Assembly (NCBI GenBank): GCA_029777335.1
Contig: JAKOSN010000171.1
Span: 100,495-164,494, forward strand
From: Planctomycetota bacterium
Lineage (GTDB): Bacteria; Planctomycetota; Planctomycetia; Gemmatales; Gemmataceae
Length of the DNA: 64,000 nucleotides
Reading direction: 5' to 3'
Under the pieces are notes generated by a model. It worked only from the letters and a program-made list of their open reading frames with translations, had not been told where the DNA came from and did not search any database. Of the stretch, positions 1-7,865 are shown piece after piece; positions within the stretch are counted from its first letter, which is position 1, and the number at the start of each line of letters is the position of its first letter. A program made the position numbers and the translations under genes.

Positions 1-598
1 TCAGATCCTCGCGATCGGCGAGCAGCCGCGAAGCCAGATGCAGCAGATCCGCAAAATCGCCTTTTTTGATAAAGTGAAAGGTCGCGAGGATGGCGATGCG
101 TCGTTCCCAAAGACTGGCCGACTCCGCCAGCCGAGCCAGGAGGGTGCGCGGCCGATCGGCGAGGTGCGCGCCGACGAGAGATTCGGCGGAAACATCGACC
201 AGATCCCAGTTATTCACGTAGCTGGTGCTGGCGAGGTAGAGTTCGTGGATGGCCTGGCGGGTGGAGGCTTCTCCCCGTTGATAGGCGCGCACCAGGATGA
301 GAAGGGCGAGCAGCCGCTCCTCGTGATAGCTCGACCGTAGCAGGGCAGCGCATTCGGAGAGAGGAAGCTCCTGATACTGACGGGCGAGGCGGCGCAGCGG
401 AGGCACCTTGATCCCGAGGAAGCGATCGCCAGCGGCGTACTGTCCCGGGGCGGTTTTGAAGAAGCGTTGTTGCCCTCGTGCGATGTCGTCGTTGCCGAGC
501 TGGCGCAGGAGGGTCTGGATCTCGACCGCGGTCATGGCGAGGGATTCCGTGCGGGCGCGGGATGGCCTGGTAGTGATCTTAGGGAAAAGCGTCGCCAT
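1..598 (-). CDS. AlkD-like DNA alkylation repair protein, N-terminal part (runs off the left edge)
   Basis: The minus strand is open without a stop from an ATG at 598 to base 1, giving 199 codons, so the C-terminus lies outside the window. The translation shows signatures of AlkD-type HEAT-like glycosylases: GDRFLGIKVPPLRRLAR, YINNWDLVDVSA or a close variant (the Trp/Asp region of the substrate cleft) and WERRIAILATFHFIKKGDF. Such enzymes remove positively charged alkylated bases from DNA in the cytoplasm. A second in-frame ATG at 535 (MTAVEIQTLLRQLGND) fits the usual family start better, and neither site has a clear Shine-Dalgarno sequence. No neighbour on this strand suggests an operon. Confidence 0.85.
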   Translation of the reverse strand, partial: MATLFPKITTRPSRARTESLAMTAVEIQTLLRQLGNDDIARGQQRFFKTAPGQYAAGDRFLGIKVPPLRRLARQYQELPLSECAALLRSSYHEERLLALLILVRAYQRGEASTRQAIHELYLASTSYVNNWDLVDVSAESLVGAHLADRPRTLLARLAESASLWERRIAILATFHFIKKGDFADLLHLASRLLADREDL

Positions 599-680
599 GA
601 AAGAGCAGACGCGAAAGATTTTTGTGAACCTGTCGCGGGGGTGGGCTGTCCTTTAAGTAACGAAATCAACGGAGCCGATC

Positions 681-751
681 GCGTTCATGACGTAGCGGAA
701 GCGTACCACCTTCCCACGGTGGAAGCGCGGGTTCGATCCCCGCTGAACGCT
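681..751 (+). tRNA. tRNA-Gly (anticodon CCC), atypical D arm
   Basis: A 71-nt cloverleaf can be drawn by eye. Acceptor strands GCGTTCA and TGAACGC pair over 7 of 7 bases. The anticodon stem CCACC/GGTGG encloses TTCCCAC, so the anticodon is CCC. The T stem GCGGG/CCCGC encloses TTCGATC. The D arm is weak, with about 3 bp around TAGCGGAAG, which still holds the GG pair. CCA is not encoded. It is the first of three tRNA-like genes within 300 bases. Confidence 0.8.
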
Positions 752-767
752 CTGTCCCTGTGCCCCA

Positions 768-839
768 CGACAAGAGCTTACAAACGGAAACCTTTCGTCT
801 CATAAGCGAAAGAAGTTGGTTCGACTCCAACCTCCCCGA
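768..839 (+). tRNA. Degenerate tRNA-Met-like gene (anticodon CAU)
   Basis: The 3' half is convincing: anticodon stem TTCGT/GCGAA around CTCATAA (anticodon CAT) and T stem GTTGG/CCAAC around TTCGACT, then acceptor strand CTCCCCG. The 5' half is poor. The best acceptor partner, CGACAAG, matches only 4 of 7 positions. U8 is missing and the D stem is imperfect, although GG is present in the loop. It could be a decaying tRNA gene or an unconventional tRNA of the kind found in tRNA arrays. The identity as Met rests on the anticodon only; lysidine-modified Ile is also possible. Confidence 0.45.
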
Positions 840-900
840 CTGCAGCGATACTTCCACGGGGAGAGCAGAAACAGCTCTCGCAACTTGCACAGGGATTTTT

Positions 901-974
901 GCCTGGGTAGCTCAGCTGGTAGCAGCGTCTCCCTGAAGAGGAGAAGGTCGTCGGTTCAATTCCGACCTCAGGCA
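901..974 (+). tRNA. tRNA-Phe (anticodon GAA), with G at position 37
   Basis: A 74-nt cloverleaf: acceptor GCCTGGG/CTCAGGC (one G-T wobble), TA at positions 8-9, D arm GCTC with AGCTGGTAGCAGC, anticodon stem TCTCC/GGAGA around CTGAAGA (anticodon GAA), and a T arm with GGTTCAATTCC. Two oddities are visible. The D arm carries one extra base, so its fourth pair is lost, and position 37 is G where bacterial tRNA-Phe normally has A. CCA is not encoded. It lies 61 nt after the tRNA-Met-like gene. Confidence 0.8.
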
Positions 975-1207
975 CTTCCTCTCGCGCGCATGATTGCATT
1001 TCCACGCCTGGCGCCAATTTCTCCTTGTGAATATCCCTTTCAACGGCTGTCTCCGCAGGCACGCACTCGGCCGGCGGGGCGCCACAGCGAAATCGAATAC
1101 GATGGCACCCGAGGGTGCTGGACAGGGCGCACTTCGGGGCGTAGCCTACGCTTGCGTGGTCGCCGCTGTCGGCCAGGAATGATCCCAACCCTCGGGAGAT
1201 CGTGTGC

Positions 1208-1876
1208 ATGTCGCGGAAGTTACTGGCCGAATTCCTTGGCACCTATTTTCTGGTGTTCGCGGGGACCGGTGCGATCGTCATCAACGGGGTGAGCGGCGGA
1301 AAGGTCGGACATGTCGGCATCGGCCTGACCTTCGGGCTGGTGGTGCTCGCCCTCATTTATACCCTCGGGGATGTGTCCGGCGCACACATCAACCCGGCGG
1401 TCACCCTTGGTTTCTGGGCCGCCCGGCTCTTCCCTCGCGCGCACGTGCTGCCGTACATCCTTACGCAGTGCCTGGGAGCGTGCCTGGCCAGTCTCTCGTT
1501 GCACCTGCTCTTTCCGCTCGATGAAACCCATCTGGGCGCCACCTTGCCCTTTGGGGCGGAAGCGACCTCGTTTCTGCTCGAAGTCTTCCTGACGTGGTTT
1601 CTGATGTTTGTGGTGCTCCAGGTCGCCTGCGGCAAGGAACCGGACAAACGCATCTTTGTCGGAGTGGCAGTCGGCGCAGTCATCGCCCTGGAAGCGATCT
1701 TTGCCGGGCCGATCTGTGGCGCCTCGATGAATCCCGCCCGTTCCCTGGGGCCCGCGCTGGTCAGCGGGCATCTCCAATCACTCTGGATCTATCTGCTTGC
1801 TCCCCCCCTCGGCGCGCTTCTGGGGGTGGGGTGCTGGCTAGCGCTTCAGGAACCTGCCGCTCGCTCCGAGGAGTGA
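1208..1876 (+). CDS. Aquaporin / MIP family channel
   Basis: A 222-residue inner-membrane channel of the MIP family. Both signature half-helix loops are present: HINPAVT at about residues 60-66 and SMNPARS at about 174-180, with the two NPA boxes at about 62-64 and 175-177. The spacing and overall length (220-280 in the family) fit a six-helix water or glycerol channel. I prefer ATG at 1208 over GTG at 1202 because GGGAG at 1194-1198 is then 9 nt upstream. Whether it passes water (AqpZ-like) or glycerol (GlpF-like) cannot be settled from motifs. It stands alone after the tRNA genes. Confidence 0.92.
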   Translation: MSRKLLAEFLGTYFLVFAGTGAIVINGVSGGKVGHVGIGLTFGLVVLALIYTLGDVSGAHINPAVTLGFWAARLFPRAHVLPYILTQCLGACLASLSLHLLFPLDETHLGATLPFGAEATSFLLEVFLTWFLMFVVLQVACGKEPDKRIFVGVAVGAVIALEAIFAGPICGASMNPARSLGPALVSGHLQSLWIYLLAPPLGALLGVGCWLALQEPAARSEE

Positions 1877-2098
1877 GCCCTCCCTACTCCGCAACTTGAG
1901 TCGATCTTGATTCCGTTTCCATCCACCGATATAGCCCCCTCGACTGATCCAGAAAGGCGCCTGGGGAAGTTGGAATTCGCCGACTGGAATCAGGTCATCG
2001 GTGCCCACGGGTCGTGCCGCCCCAGCAGGAGCGCTGCCACGCACGCTGAGCAACCTGTCGCCTGAGCGGACGGACCTGGCGAGAGCGGAGGGGATCTC

Positions 2099-3394
2099 AT
2101 GAGACGGAGTTGGTGGTTCAGCGGCGCCCTGGTGATGCTCATGGGGTGTCATGCGCCCTATCGCGAGTTCGAGCCACCCGACCGGACAACCATGATGCCC
2201 GATCGCAATGGCAACATCGTCCCGGCTCCAACTCCTCCGGCGTGGTCGCAGCAGCCGGCGGTTTCTCCGCTGGCTTACCGCAGTTCTCCCCCGGCTGAGC
2301 AGATGGCCCCCTCCTCCATTCCAACCCGGGCTCAGACCGCCTCTGCGCCGGGGCGTCTGGCGGCCACCTCCGCGCCACTGCCGCCCAGCCCGGTGGCCAG
2401 GGCTTCCGAAACGATCGAAAGCGTTGCGACCGGCAGAAACATGGCTGCCGCGCCGAAATCACCGATTCGCCCCGTCAGCTATGAGACGCCTTCCGAGGTT
2501 CTGCCCCCGCCCCGTCCACCGCTCCCCGGCCAGCCACGTGTTCCCCTCCTACCGGTCACCGCGGAGCAACTCGCCAAACAGGAGCGCTCCCCCGAGACCC
2601 CTTCCCCGGTTCCTGGATCCTTGCCTCCGCTTCCCGACCAACCCGTGCCGGTTCCGTCTCCTGAGCTGGCAGACAAATCGGAGAAGCGGGAGAAAATGGA
2701 GAAGAAGGACAGCACCGAGACAGCACAGGCGGAACCGAACGACAAGGTCAGCGAAAGCAACAGTTCGCCGACGGTGCGCATGGTCAACAGCAAGCGAATT
2801 CTGCTCAATTACGAGCTGAAAGACGTGGGGCCCTCCGGGGTGGCCGGGGTGGATCTCTATGTCACTCGCGACGGTAAGGATTGGAAGAAGGAAGAGAAAT
2901 CGACACGGAGCGGTCCGCCCTATGTGGTCGAGGTGGACGAGGAGGGGACCTACGGCTTTACCCTGGTGGCGCGCAGCGGTCTGGGACGAGGGCGAAAACC
3001 TCCTCGCCCCGGCGAACAGCCCCAGGTGTGGGTCGAGGTCGATCTGACCAGCCCAGTGGTCAAGATCACCGAGGTCAAGCAAGGGATGGGAAACAAGGTG
3101 CTCGAGGTCACCATCCACTGGACCGCCAGCGACCGCAACCTGTCGCGCCGCCCGGTGACGTTGTCCTACGCCGAAAAACCCGAAGGCCCGTGGACGCCCC
3201 TCGCCGCCAACATCGAAAACACTGGTTCCTACGTCTGGCAGGTCCCCGCCAAGGGACCGACGCAGTTCCACCTCAAGGCCGAGGTGATCGATCTGGTGGG
3301 GAACGTGGGCTCTGCTCAGTCCTCTCGACCGATCCTGATCGACATGTCCGAACCGCGCGTCTCCATCCTCGCCGTCGAGCCAGCTGGCAAGTAA
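2099..3394 (+). CDS. Secreted lipoprotein with Pro-rich linker and Ig/FN3-like repeats
   Basis: A 431-residue protein beginning with a lipoprotein signal: two Arg, a hydrophobic stretch and the lipobox LMGC with Cys at residue 17. Residues about 20-215 are a low-complexity Pro/Ser/Ala-rich linker with a charged Glu/Lys patch. Two beta-sandwich-like segments follow, from about 230 to the end, with motifs such as GVAGVDLYVTRDGKDW and YAEKPEGPWTPL that resemble planctomycete Ig- or FN3-like extracellular repeats. GGAGGGG lies about 6 nt before the ATG. It is probably membrane-anchored with the C-terminal modules exposed. No enzymatic motif is visible and the function is unknown. Confidence 0.75.
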   Translation: MRRSWWFSGALVMLMGCHAPYREFEPPDRTTMMPDRNGNIVPAPTPPAWSQQPAVSPLAYRSSPPAEQMAPSSIPTRAQTASAPGRLAATSAPLPPSPVARASETIESVATGRNMAAAPKSPIRPVSYETPSEVLPPPRPPLPGQPRVPLLPVTAEQLAKQERSPETPSPVPGSLPPLPDQPVPVPSPELADKSEKREKMEKKDSTETAQAEPNDKVSESNSSPTVRMVNSKRILLNYELKDVGPSGVAGVDLYVTRDGKDWKKEEKSTRSGPPYVVEVDEEGTYGFTLVARSGLGRGRKPPRPGEQPQVWVEVDLTSPVVKITEVKQGMGNKVLEVTIHWTASDRNLSRRPVTLSYAEKPEGPWTPLAANIENTGSYVWQVPAKGPTQFHLKAEVIDLVGNVGSAQSSRPILIDMSEPRVSILAVEPAGK

Positions 3395-3704
3395 ACGCTC
3401 GCGGAAACCAGCGCCCAACCCTCGGTACACTTTCTCAACAGCGGAAGTGTGCCGGGGGTTGCTTTGTTGCTGGTGTGCCAGCCTGACCCAGAACTGTGCG
3501 GAAGCTGACCAGTCGATCAGGGATTTGCTTACTGAACGAAAGCTCACAGCACGCCCCCTCCTCACCCCGACACTCGGGGGAAACTGGCCTGGAGAGGAGA
3601 ACGGATTGGCGAAGGCGAGGTGCGTCGTCTGGCACGCTGTGTGCACTGATGATTTGTTGGATCTGGAACAGGAACCTCAAGCGCCATCGTGGCGGGGGTG
3701 TACC
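3395..3704 (+). other. Intergenic stretch without a recognisable gene
   Basis: This 310-base gap separates the lipoprotein from the universal stress gene. Open frames here lack family signatures and ribosome sites. The only supported element is the purine-rich GGCGGGGGTG just before the start at 3705. I see no RNA gene or strong hairpin. Confidence 0.4.
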
Positions 3705-4196
3705 ATGCTGAAGATCCGAACGATTCTGCACGCAACGGATTTCTCGCCCCCCGCGGACAATGCCTTCCAACTGGCCTGCTCCCTGGCGCGCGATCACGGC
3801 GCCAAGTTGGTGGTGTTGCATGTCGTGTCCCCCGCGGTGCCTGCTGACTTTCTCCCCCCCCGCCCGCGACCGAAAAGCTATCGCCAGATGCTTCGGCAGC
3901 AACTACGCCTGGTGAAACCGAGCGAGGGGGAGATCGAACTCAAACATCAGCTGGTAGAAGGAGATCCGGCGACCGAAATCCTGCGTGTCGCCACCGAACT
4001 GGATTGCGACCTGATCGTCCTGGGGACGCATGGTCGGACGGGGCTGGAACGGCTGGTCATGGGGAGCGTGGCCGAAGCAGTCGTGCGCAAGGCGATGTGC
4101 CCGGTTCTGACGGTGCGCACACCGTTCTTTGCGCGGGAGTTCTTCGAGGAGGCGGAGAAGGAGACAACGACCCCGATGGAGCCCGCCAAGGTGTGA
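3705..4196 (+). CDS. Universal stress protein (UspA family)
   Basis: A 163-residue single Usp domain. It begins MLKIRTILHATDFSPPAD, the family's first strand plus the Asp near the nucleotide site. It ends with GTHGRTGLERLVMGSVAE, matching the ATP-binding pattern G-x2-G-x9-G-S, then CPVLTVR. ATP-binding Usp proteins act in the cytoplasm during stress or energy limitation. The frame stays open upstream of 3705, but that part has no Usp similarity, and the GGGGGTG patch at about 3693-3699 supports ATG 3705. A strong hairpin at 4277-4320 follows the gene. Confidence 0.9.
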   Translation: MLKIRTILHATDFSPPADNAFQLACSLARDHGAKLVVLHVVSPAVPADFLPPRPRPKSYRQMLRQQLRLVKPSEGEIELKHQLVEGDPATEILRVATELDCDLIVLGTHGRTGLERLVMGSVAEAVVRKAMCPVLTVRTPFFAREFFEEAEKETTTPMEPAKV

Positions 4197-4276
4197 ACCG
4201 GGTGGTTTGCCTCGACGGGACGCTGGCGGTTGTCACGAACAGTTTGTCGGCGCCCAACCACACTCGTGCGGACCTT

Positions 4277-4320
4277 GAAACCAGGATGTGCTCAGAAGCT
4301 CCTGAACACGTCCTGGTTTC
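4277..4320 (+). terminator. Long inverted repeat, probable terminator of the universal stress gene
   Basis: GAAACCAGGATGTG (4277-4290) pairs with CACGTCCTGGTTTC (4307-4320) over 14 positions with one G-T pair. The loop can close further by TCAG/CTGA. No U-tract follows, so it is either a factor-assisted terminator or another RNA structure. Confidence 0.5.
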
Positions 4321-4434
4321 CTGCTGCGCGTGCAGAGGGCGCCTCTTTCTTCTCACTTTTGTCTTGTCCTCGCTCCCTTCCGCGTGCTATCACTTCTATA
4401 CCCGCCTGGTTTCTCTCCCTCAGGATCGACTCCC

Positions 4435-5493
4435 ATGGTTCGCTTCTCCTTCTTTCTTCTCGCCGCAATGGGTCTGCTGGTATTGATTGGGTTGAGGCAA
4501 CACTCCGCCGGGCAATCTCCCACGCCTCCTCGTGGAGAGAATGCGGGCGAAAAAGGCGCAAAACCCCGAGAGGACAGGCACGCCGAGGAGGAGGCCAAAC
4601 GCATCCGCAAGGCGCTCGAGAAGGCCAGCCGACCGGTCGAAACCGTTCGCGACCACCTGGTGAAGGAGTTGAACCGGTTGCCTGCCCTGGATGCTCCCCC
4701 CGCAGCCGAGCCTCGGAGCGAATTCCAGCAATGGTTCACCCGGCTGAGCAACGGGCAGTCCGTCTGGCGTCGGAACGACATTCGAGCCAAGGGCTTGCGC
4801 GAAGTGTTCGATCGGATCATTCAGGAGCAGGCGAGCAAAGGGGAGGAGTTAACCCGTGAACAATTCCTCCGCTACGCCTGGGACAACCTGCGCCCGGAAA
4901 ACGCGACTCCCTGGAAGGTCCGCACCGAGGGCCATGCCGTTACGGGGGAGTCCGATAAGCTCTTCGCCAAGGTCGATCACAATCGCGATGGAGTGGTCGA
5001 TTACGACGAGATGTCTGATTCGCTCCGCGCGGAGCGGAGTCGCTGGGATAGCAACGGCGATGGGGTGATCGATCGCAATGAATACTTGAAGTATTTCGAG
5101 GCGCGGGTAGAACGCTTGCAGGTCGAGGTGGGCACGCCAGCGGTCGCTCCCTCCAGTCCCCCCGCGCCCAGGTCCGCAACTCCTCCTGGCCCACGGTCAA
5201 CCGCCACGCTCCCACCCCCGGAGCAGCCTGCCCTCGCCCCGAGCGGAAAGCGTTCAGAGAAGCAATCGGCAACCTTGCCCGAGTGGTTTCGCCGTCTGGA
5301 CACCGACCAGGATGGCCAGGTAGCGCTGTACGAATGGAAAGACGCGGGACTGCCTGTCGAAGTGTTTCAGAACGTCGATGGCACTGGCGATGGACTAATC
5401 ACTCGCGAGGAAGTGGTGCGTTATCTGAAACACACCACGCAGCAATCGCCGGCGGTCATTACTGCCAAAAGCGCTCCTTTTACTCGGCAATGA
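4435..5493 (+). CDS. Secreted EF-hand calcium-binding protein
   Basis: A 352-residue protein with an N-terminal hydrophobic segment (about residues 4-20) acting as signal peptide or anchor. Two well-formed EF-hand loops lie at about 181-192 (DHNRDGVVDYDE) and 205-216 (DSNGDGVIDRNE). A Pro-rich linker follows, then a C-terminal pair (LDTDQDGQVALYEW and VDGTGDGLITREE). The canonical Asp/Asn/Gly/Glu ligands are present, so calcium binding outside the cytoplasm is likely. Start at 4435 is chosen because it places the hydrophobic segment at the N-terminus; AGGA lies upstream. The physiological role is unknown; such proteins are common in planctomycetes. Confidence 0.85.
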   Translation: MVRFSFFLLAAMGLLVLIGLRQHSAGQSPTPPRGENAGEKGAKPREDRHAEEEAKRIRKALEKASRPVETVRDHLVKELNRLPALDAPPAAEPRSEFQQWFTRLSNGQSVWRRNDIRAKGLREVFDRIIQEQASKGEELTREQFLRYAWDNLRPENATPWKVRTEGHAVTGESDKLFAKVDHNRDGVVDYDEMSDSLRAERSRWDSNGDGVIDRNEYLKYFEARVERLQVEVGTPAVAPSSPPAPRSATPPGPRSTATLPPPEQPALAPSGKRSEKQSATLPEWFRRLDTDQDGQVALYEWKDAGLPVEVFQNVDGTGDGLITREEVVRYLKHTTQQSPAVITAKSAPFTRQ

Positions 5494-5518
5494 TCCACAC
5501 ACTGGCTCCCCTTTGCTC

Positions 5519-5546
5519 TTGACAGGGTTGGTGCAGTCGCTATTGT
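5519..5546 (+). promoter_or_regulatory. Candidate sigma-70-type promoter for the small secreted protein
   Basis: A perfect TTGACA (5519-5524), a 16-base spacer, then TATTGT (5541-5546, 4 of 6 matches to TATAAT), 50 bases before the ATG at 5596. Sequence match only. Confidence 0.45.
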
Positions 5547-5595
5547 GCGCGCCTCGCAATCCAATAACTGTCGTATTTGTTCACAGGGGGATGCT

Positions 5596-5919
5596 ATGCG
5601 CCACTGGATGTGGGCTACAGCTGTGGCGGCGATGTTGGCCCTGGTCGGGTCGGCGTCGGCGCAGACGACCAACGGTTTCTTTGGCCCGAGTCCAAGCCAG
5701 ATCACCTACCAGCCGATCAACACCTCCGACTCGGTCGTGCCGATTGCCTCGCCGATTACCCGGAGCCCCTTTGGAAAGCTCCTCGATTTCTTCCCCAGTT
5801 TCTCCTTCGGGAACAGTAAACCGATAATCGGGCAGAGCATCTTTCCCACGGGCTACGGGGTTCCCAAGGGCTATCTGCGCCCGTTTGGGTATCAACGAGC
5901 ACCCATTTACGAGAACTGA
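5596..5919 (+). CDS. Small secreted protein of unknown function
   Basis: A 107-residue protein with a clear signal peptide: MRHWMW, a hydrophobic core and a probable cleavage after SASA. The mature part is rich in Ser, Pro, Gly and aromatic residues (GFFGPSPSQ, GKLLDFFPSFSFGNSKP, PTGYGVPKGYLRPFGYQ). No catalytic motif or repeat is seen. GGGGG at 5586-5590 is 5 nt before the ATG and a TTGACA-type promoter lies upstream. The stop codon region overlaps the convergent pxpB gene by 13 bases. I do not recognise a named family. Confidence 0.7.
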   Translation: MRHWMWATAVAAMLALVGSASAQTTNGFFGPSPSQITYQPINTSDSVVPIASPITRSPFGKLLDFFPSFSFGNSKPIIGQSIFPTGYGVPKGYLRPFGYQRAPIYEN

Positions 5920-6632
5920 GCCACGCCACGAGGAACGGTGCAGCTGGGGCCCGCCTCGGCTGCATCGTGTCGTGGCAAACGCTGTCCCTGCAGGCGTTCA
6001 AACGTGCGGCGATCAATACGCTGAAATTGCACCCGATCGCCGGTGCGGAGAGGAAAATACCCAGCACGCACATTAACCATCTCCAGGGGGGTTCGCCCGA
6101 CAAGGTTCCACCCTCCTGGGCGGCTCTCGGTGTAGATCCCGGTCTGTCGTCCGGTCAATCCCACACTCCCGGCTTCCACGCGAACACGGGGAGTGTCCAA
6201 TCGTGCTACACCAGCCAGGGGAGCAGGGAGATACCCCAGATACGGAAACCCCGGACAGAAGCCAATCGCATAGACCGTGTAGATTGTCTCGCTGTGCAGC
6301 CGAATGATTGCCTCGGCGTTGAGCCCAGTGTGAGCCTCGATGCGGGCCAGGTCCAGCTGAAACTCATAACAGCACGGGATACGGTGAAGAGGCCCTGGTT
6401 GGAATGGGATGGCCTGCCCGGTTTGGAGCATCCGTTCCACCCAGGCGAGCACCGGTGCGAGGCCGGTCTGCTCCAGCTGGACGAAGACCGCAACGCTCCG
6501 GTATGCCTGGACCACGTCGAGCAGCCACGGGGGGTTAGCGATGCGCACCGCCGTTGCCAGGCGGAACGCTTGGAGTTCGGTCTCCAGGGAGGCGAGGATC
6601 GCCTGATCACCCATGGGAGCGAGGGTTGCCAT
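5907..6632 (-). CDS. pxpB: 5-oxoprolinase subunit PxpB (KipI family), without PxpA or PxpC nearby
   Basis: A 241-residue member of the PxpB/KipI family, of usual length. It starts with a short strand and GDQAILASL, and has the conserved signatures GFCPGFPYLGYLP and VEAGSVGLTGRQTGIYTESRPGGWNLVGRT. PxpB normally works with PxpA and PxpC to hydrolyse 5-oxoproline to glutamate with ATP. Neither partner is in this window, so the role here is uncertain. It is the last gene of a tight minus-strand run, its ATG lying 3 nt after the stop of the enolase-superfamily gene, so it is probably translated from the same mRNA. Confidence 0.88.
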   Translation of the reverse strand: MATLAPMGDQAILASLETELQAFRLATAVRIANPPWLLDVVQAYRSVAVFVQLEQTGLAPVLAWVERMLQTGQAIPFQPGPLHRIPCCYEFQLDLARIEAHTGLNAEAIIRLHSETIYTVYAIGFCPGFPYLGYLPAPLAGVARLDTPRVRVEAGSVGLTGRQTGIYTESRPGGWNLVGRTPLEMVNVRAGYFPLRTGDRVQFQRIDRRTFERLQGQRLPRHDAAEAGPSCTVPRGVAQFS

Positions 6633-6635
6633 CGG

Positions 6636-7733
6636 CTATCCTACCTTGAACCGCTGTACCATTTCGGGATTGATCTCCAGACCGAGGCCCGGCGTTGGAG
6701 ACGGAACCAGGCGCCCCCCAGCAAAGGTTGGAGGCTGCTGCCACAGGGGGTTCAGCCAGGGCATCCACTCCACAGAGGTTACGTGGGGAAGACCACAGGC
6801 CAGGTGCACCCCCACTTCCGGGAGGAGATGCGGGGATACGGGGCGATGGTGTTGTTCAGCCAGCGCATACACCTTGAGCCAGCCGGTGAGTCCGCCCAGA
6901 CGTGTGATGTCGGGTTGGACCACGGCCAGGGCATCGCGTTGGAGGTAGGTGTTGAACTCATCCAGTCCAAAAAGCATTTCACCCGCGGCGATGGGAATTT
7001 CCAGCTTGGAGGCCAGGCGTGCATGCCCCTCGACATCCTCGCAGGAGATTGGCTCCTCGAACCAGTCGGCGCCAATTTCCTCCTCGAAAAAGCGGCCCAT
7101 GGCGAGGGCGGTGGCGTAGTCGTAGCGTTCGTTGGCATCAACCCCAAACCAGATCTCCTCGCCCAGCGCTTCGCGAATCTGCGTGAGCCGTTCGGCGTCC
7201 GTTTCCGGATCGCCTCCCACCTTCACCTTGATCCCCATCAGCCCCATCTTGAGGTAGGGCGCTGAGGCATCAATGATCTGCTGAGGAGTCATCCACAGCC
7301 AGGCGGAGTCGGAGCCGTAGACCGGCGCGGCCTCGCGGGCTCCGCCAAGCAGCTTGTAGAGTGGTAAACCCGCCGCTTTCCCTTTCAGATCCCACAAAGC
7401 CAGATCGAACGCCGAATACGCCTGGGACACCAGACCACGGCGCCCGACTGTCTGCAGGCGCCAGTAAACCTTCGTTGCCAGCCGTTCATGATCCAGCGGA
7501 TCCTCACCCAGCAGGAGCGGTTTCAGATCGTCCTCGGCAAGCGCAAGGAGCGCGCGCCCACTACTCTGGAGGGCGTAGGCGAATCCCAGCCCACGCAACC
7601 CCGTGTCGGTTTCCATCTGGACCAGCAAGGTGACGATGTGATTGAGCCGCCCAGAGGCTGCCTCAACGGGGGATGCACGCGGGCGCGCCAGGGGCACGTG
7701 CAGCATATCACAATCGCAACGCGTGATTCGCAT
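6636..7733 (-). CDS. Mandelate racemase/sugar-acid dehydratase-type enolase-superfamily enzyme
   Basis: A 365-residue enolase-superfamily protein with the MR-subgroup catalytic set: K-x-K in GIKVKVG (about residues 169/171), metal ligands in DANERYD (about 199), EEPIS (about 226-227) and AAGE (about 252), and the His-Asp dyad in QPDITRLGG (about 275) and SPHLLPEVG (about 302). These enzymes abstract an alpha-proton next to a carboxylate; racemases and sugar-acid dehydratases share the fold, so the substrate is unknown. I start at ATG 7733, preceded by GAGGAG lying inside the end of the small upstream gene. It is tightly packed between that gene and pxpB. Confidence 0.85.
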   Translation of the reverse strand: MRITRCDCDMLHVPLARPRASPVEAASGRLNHIVTLLVQMETDTGLRGLGFAYALQSSGRALLALAEDDLKPLLLGEDPLDHERLATKVYWRLQTVGRRGLVSQAYSAFDLALWDLKGKAAGLPLYKLLGGAREAAPVYGSDSAWLWMTPQQIIDASAPYLKMGLMGIKVKVGGDPETDAERLTQIREALGEEIWFGVDANERYDYATALAMGRFFEEEIGADWFEEPISCEDVEGHARLASKLEIPIAAGEMLFGLDEFNTYLQRDALAVVQPDITRLGGLTGWLKVYALAEQHHRPVSPHLLPEVGVHLACGLPHVTSVEWMPWLNPLWQQPPTFAGGRLVPSPTPGLGLEINPEMVQRFKVG

Positions 7734-7740
7734 CAGCCCA

Positions 7741-7863
7741 TTACTCCTCGTCCCCACTCCCCAACTGCTGCTTGGAGGTGAGGAGTTTGTAGAAGCAGTA
7801 GCCCGTCATCCCCATGATGATGGCCCAGGCGATTCCCAAAAAAAGCCAGGCATCCAGTGGCAT
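7741..7863 (-). CDS. Small single-helix protein, candidate NSS transporter small subunit (MetS-like)
   Basis: A 40-codon frame with ATG at 7863 and TAA at 7741 encodes MPLDAWLFLGIAWAI, a hydrophobic helix (about residues 6-26) and a polar tail ending in DEE. It starts 2 nt after the stop of the NSS transporter (TGACGATG) and ends 7 nt before the next gene, whose ribosome site it contains. Placement, size and topology match the known small subunits (MetS type) that sit directly after sodium-coupled methionine/alanine transporters. The match is by size and context; I cannot confirm the family by search. It is short enough to be missed by routine calling. Confidence 0.7.
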   Translation of the reverse strand: MPLDAWLFLGIAWAIIMGMTGYCFYKLLTSKQQLGSGDEE

Positions 7864-7865
7864 CG

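Noticed and set aside
778..1242. Open frame on the minus strand with a GIEPTT-like peptide
   Set aside because: It is antisense to the tRNA-Phe and tRNA-Met-like genes; such peptides are a well-known artefact of reading tRNA complements.
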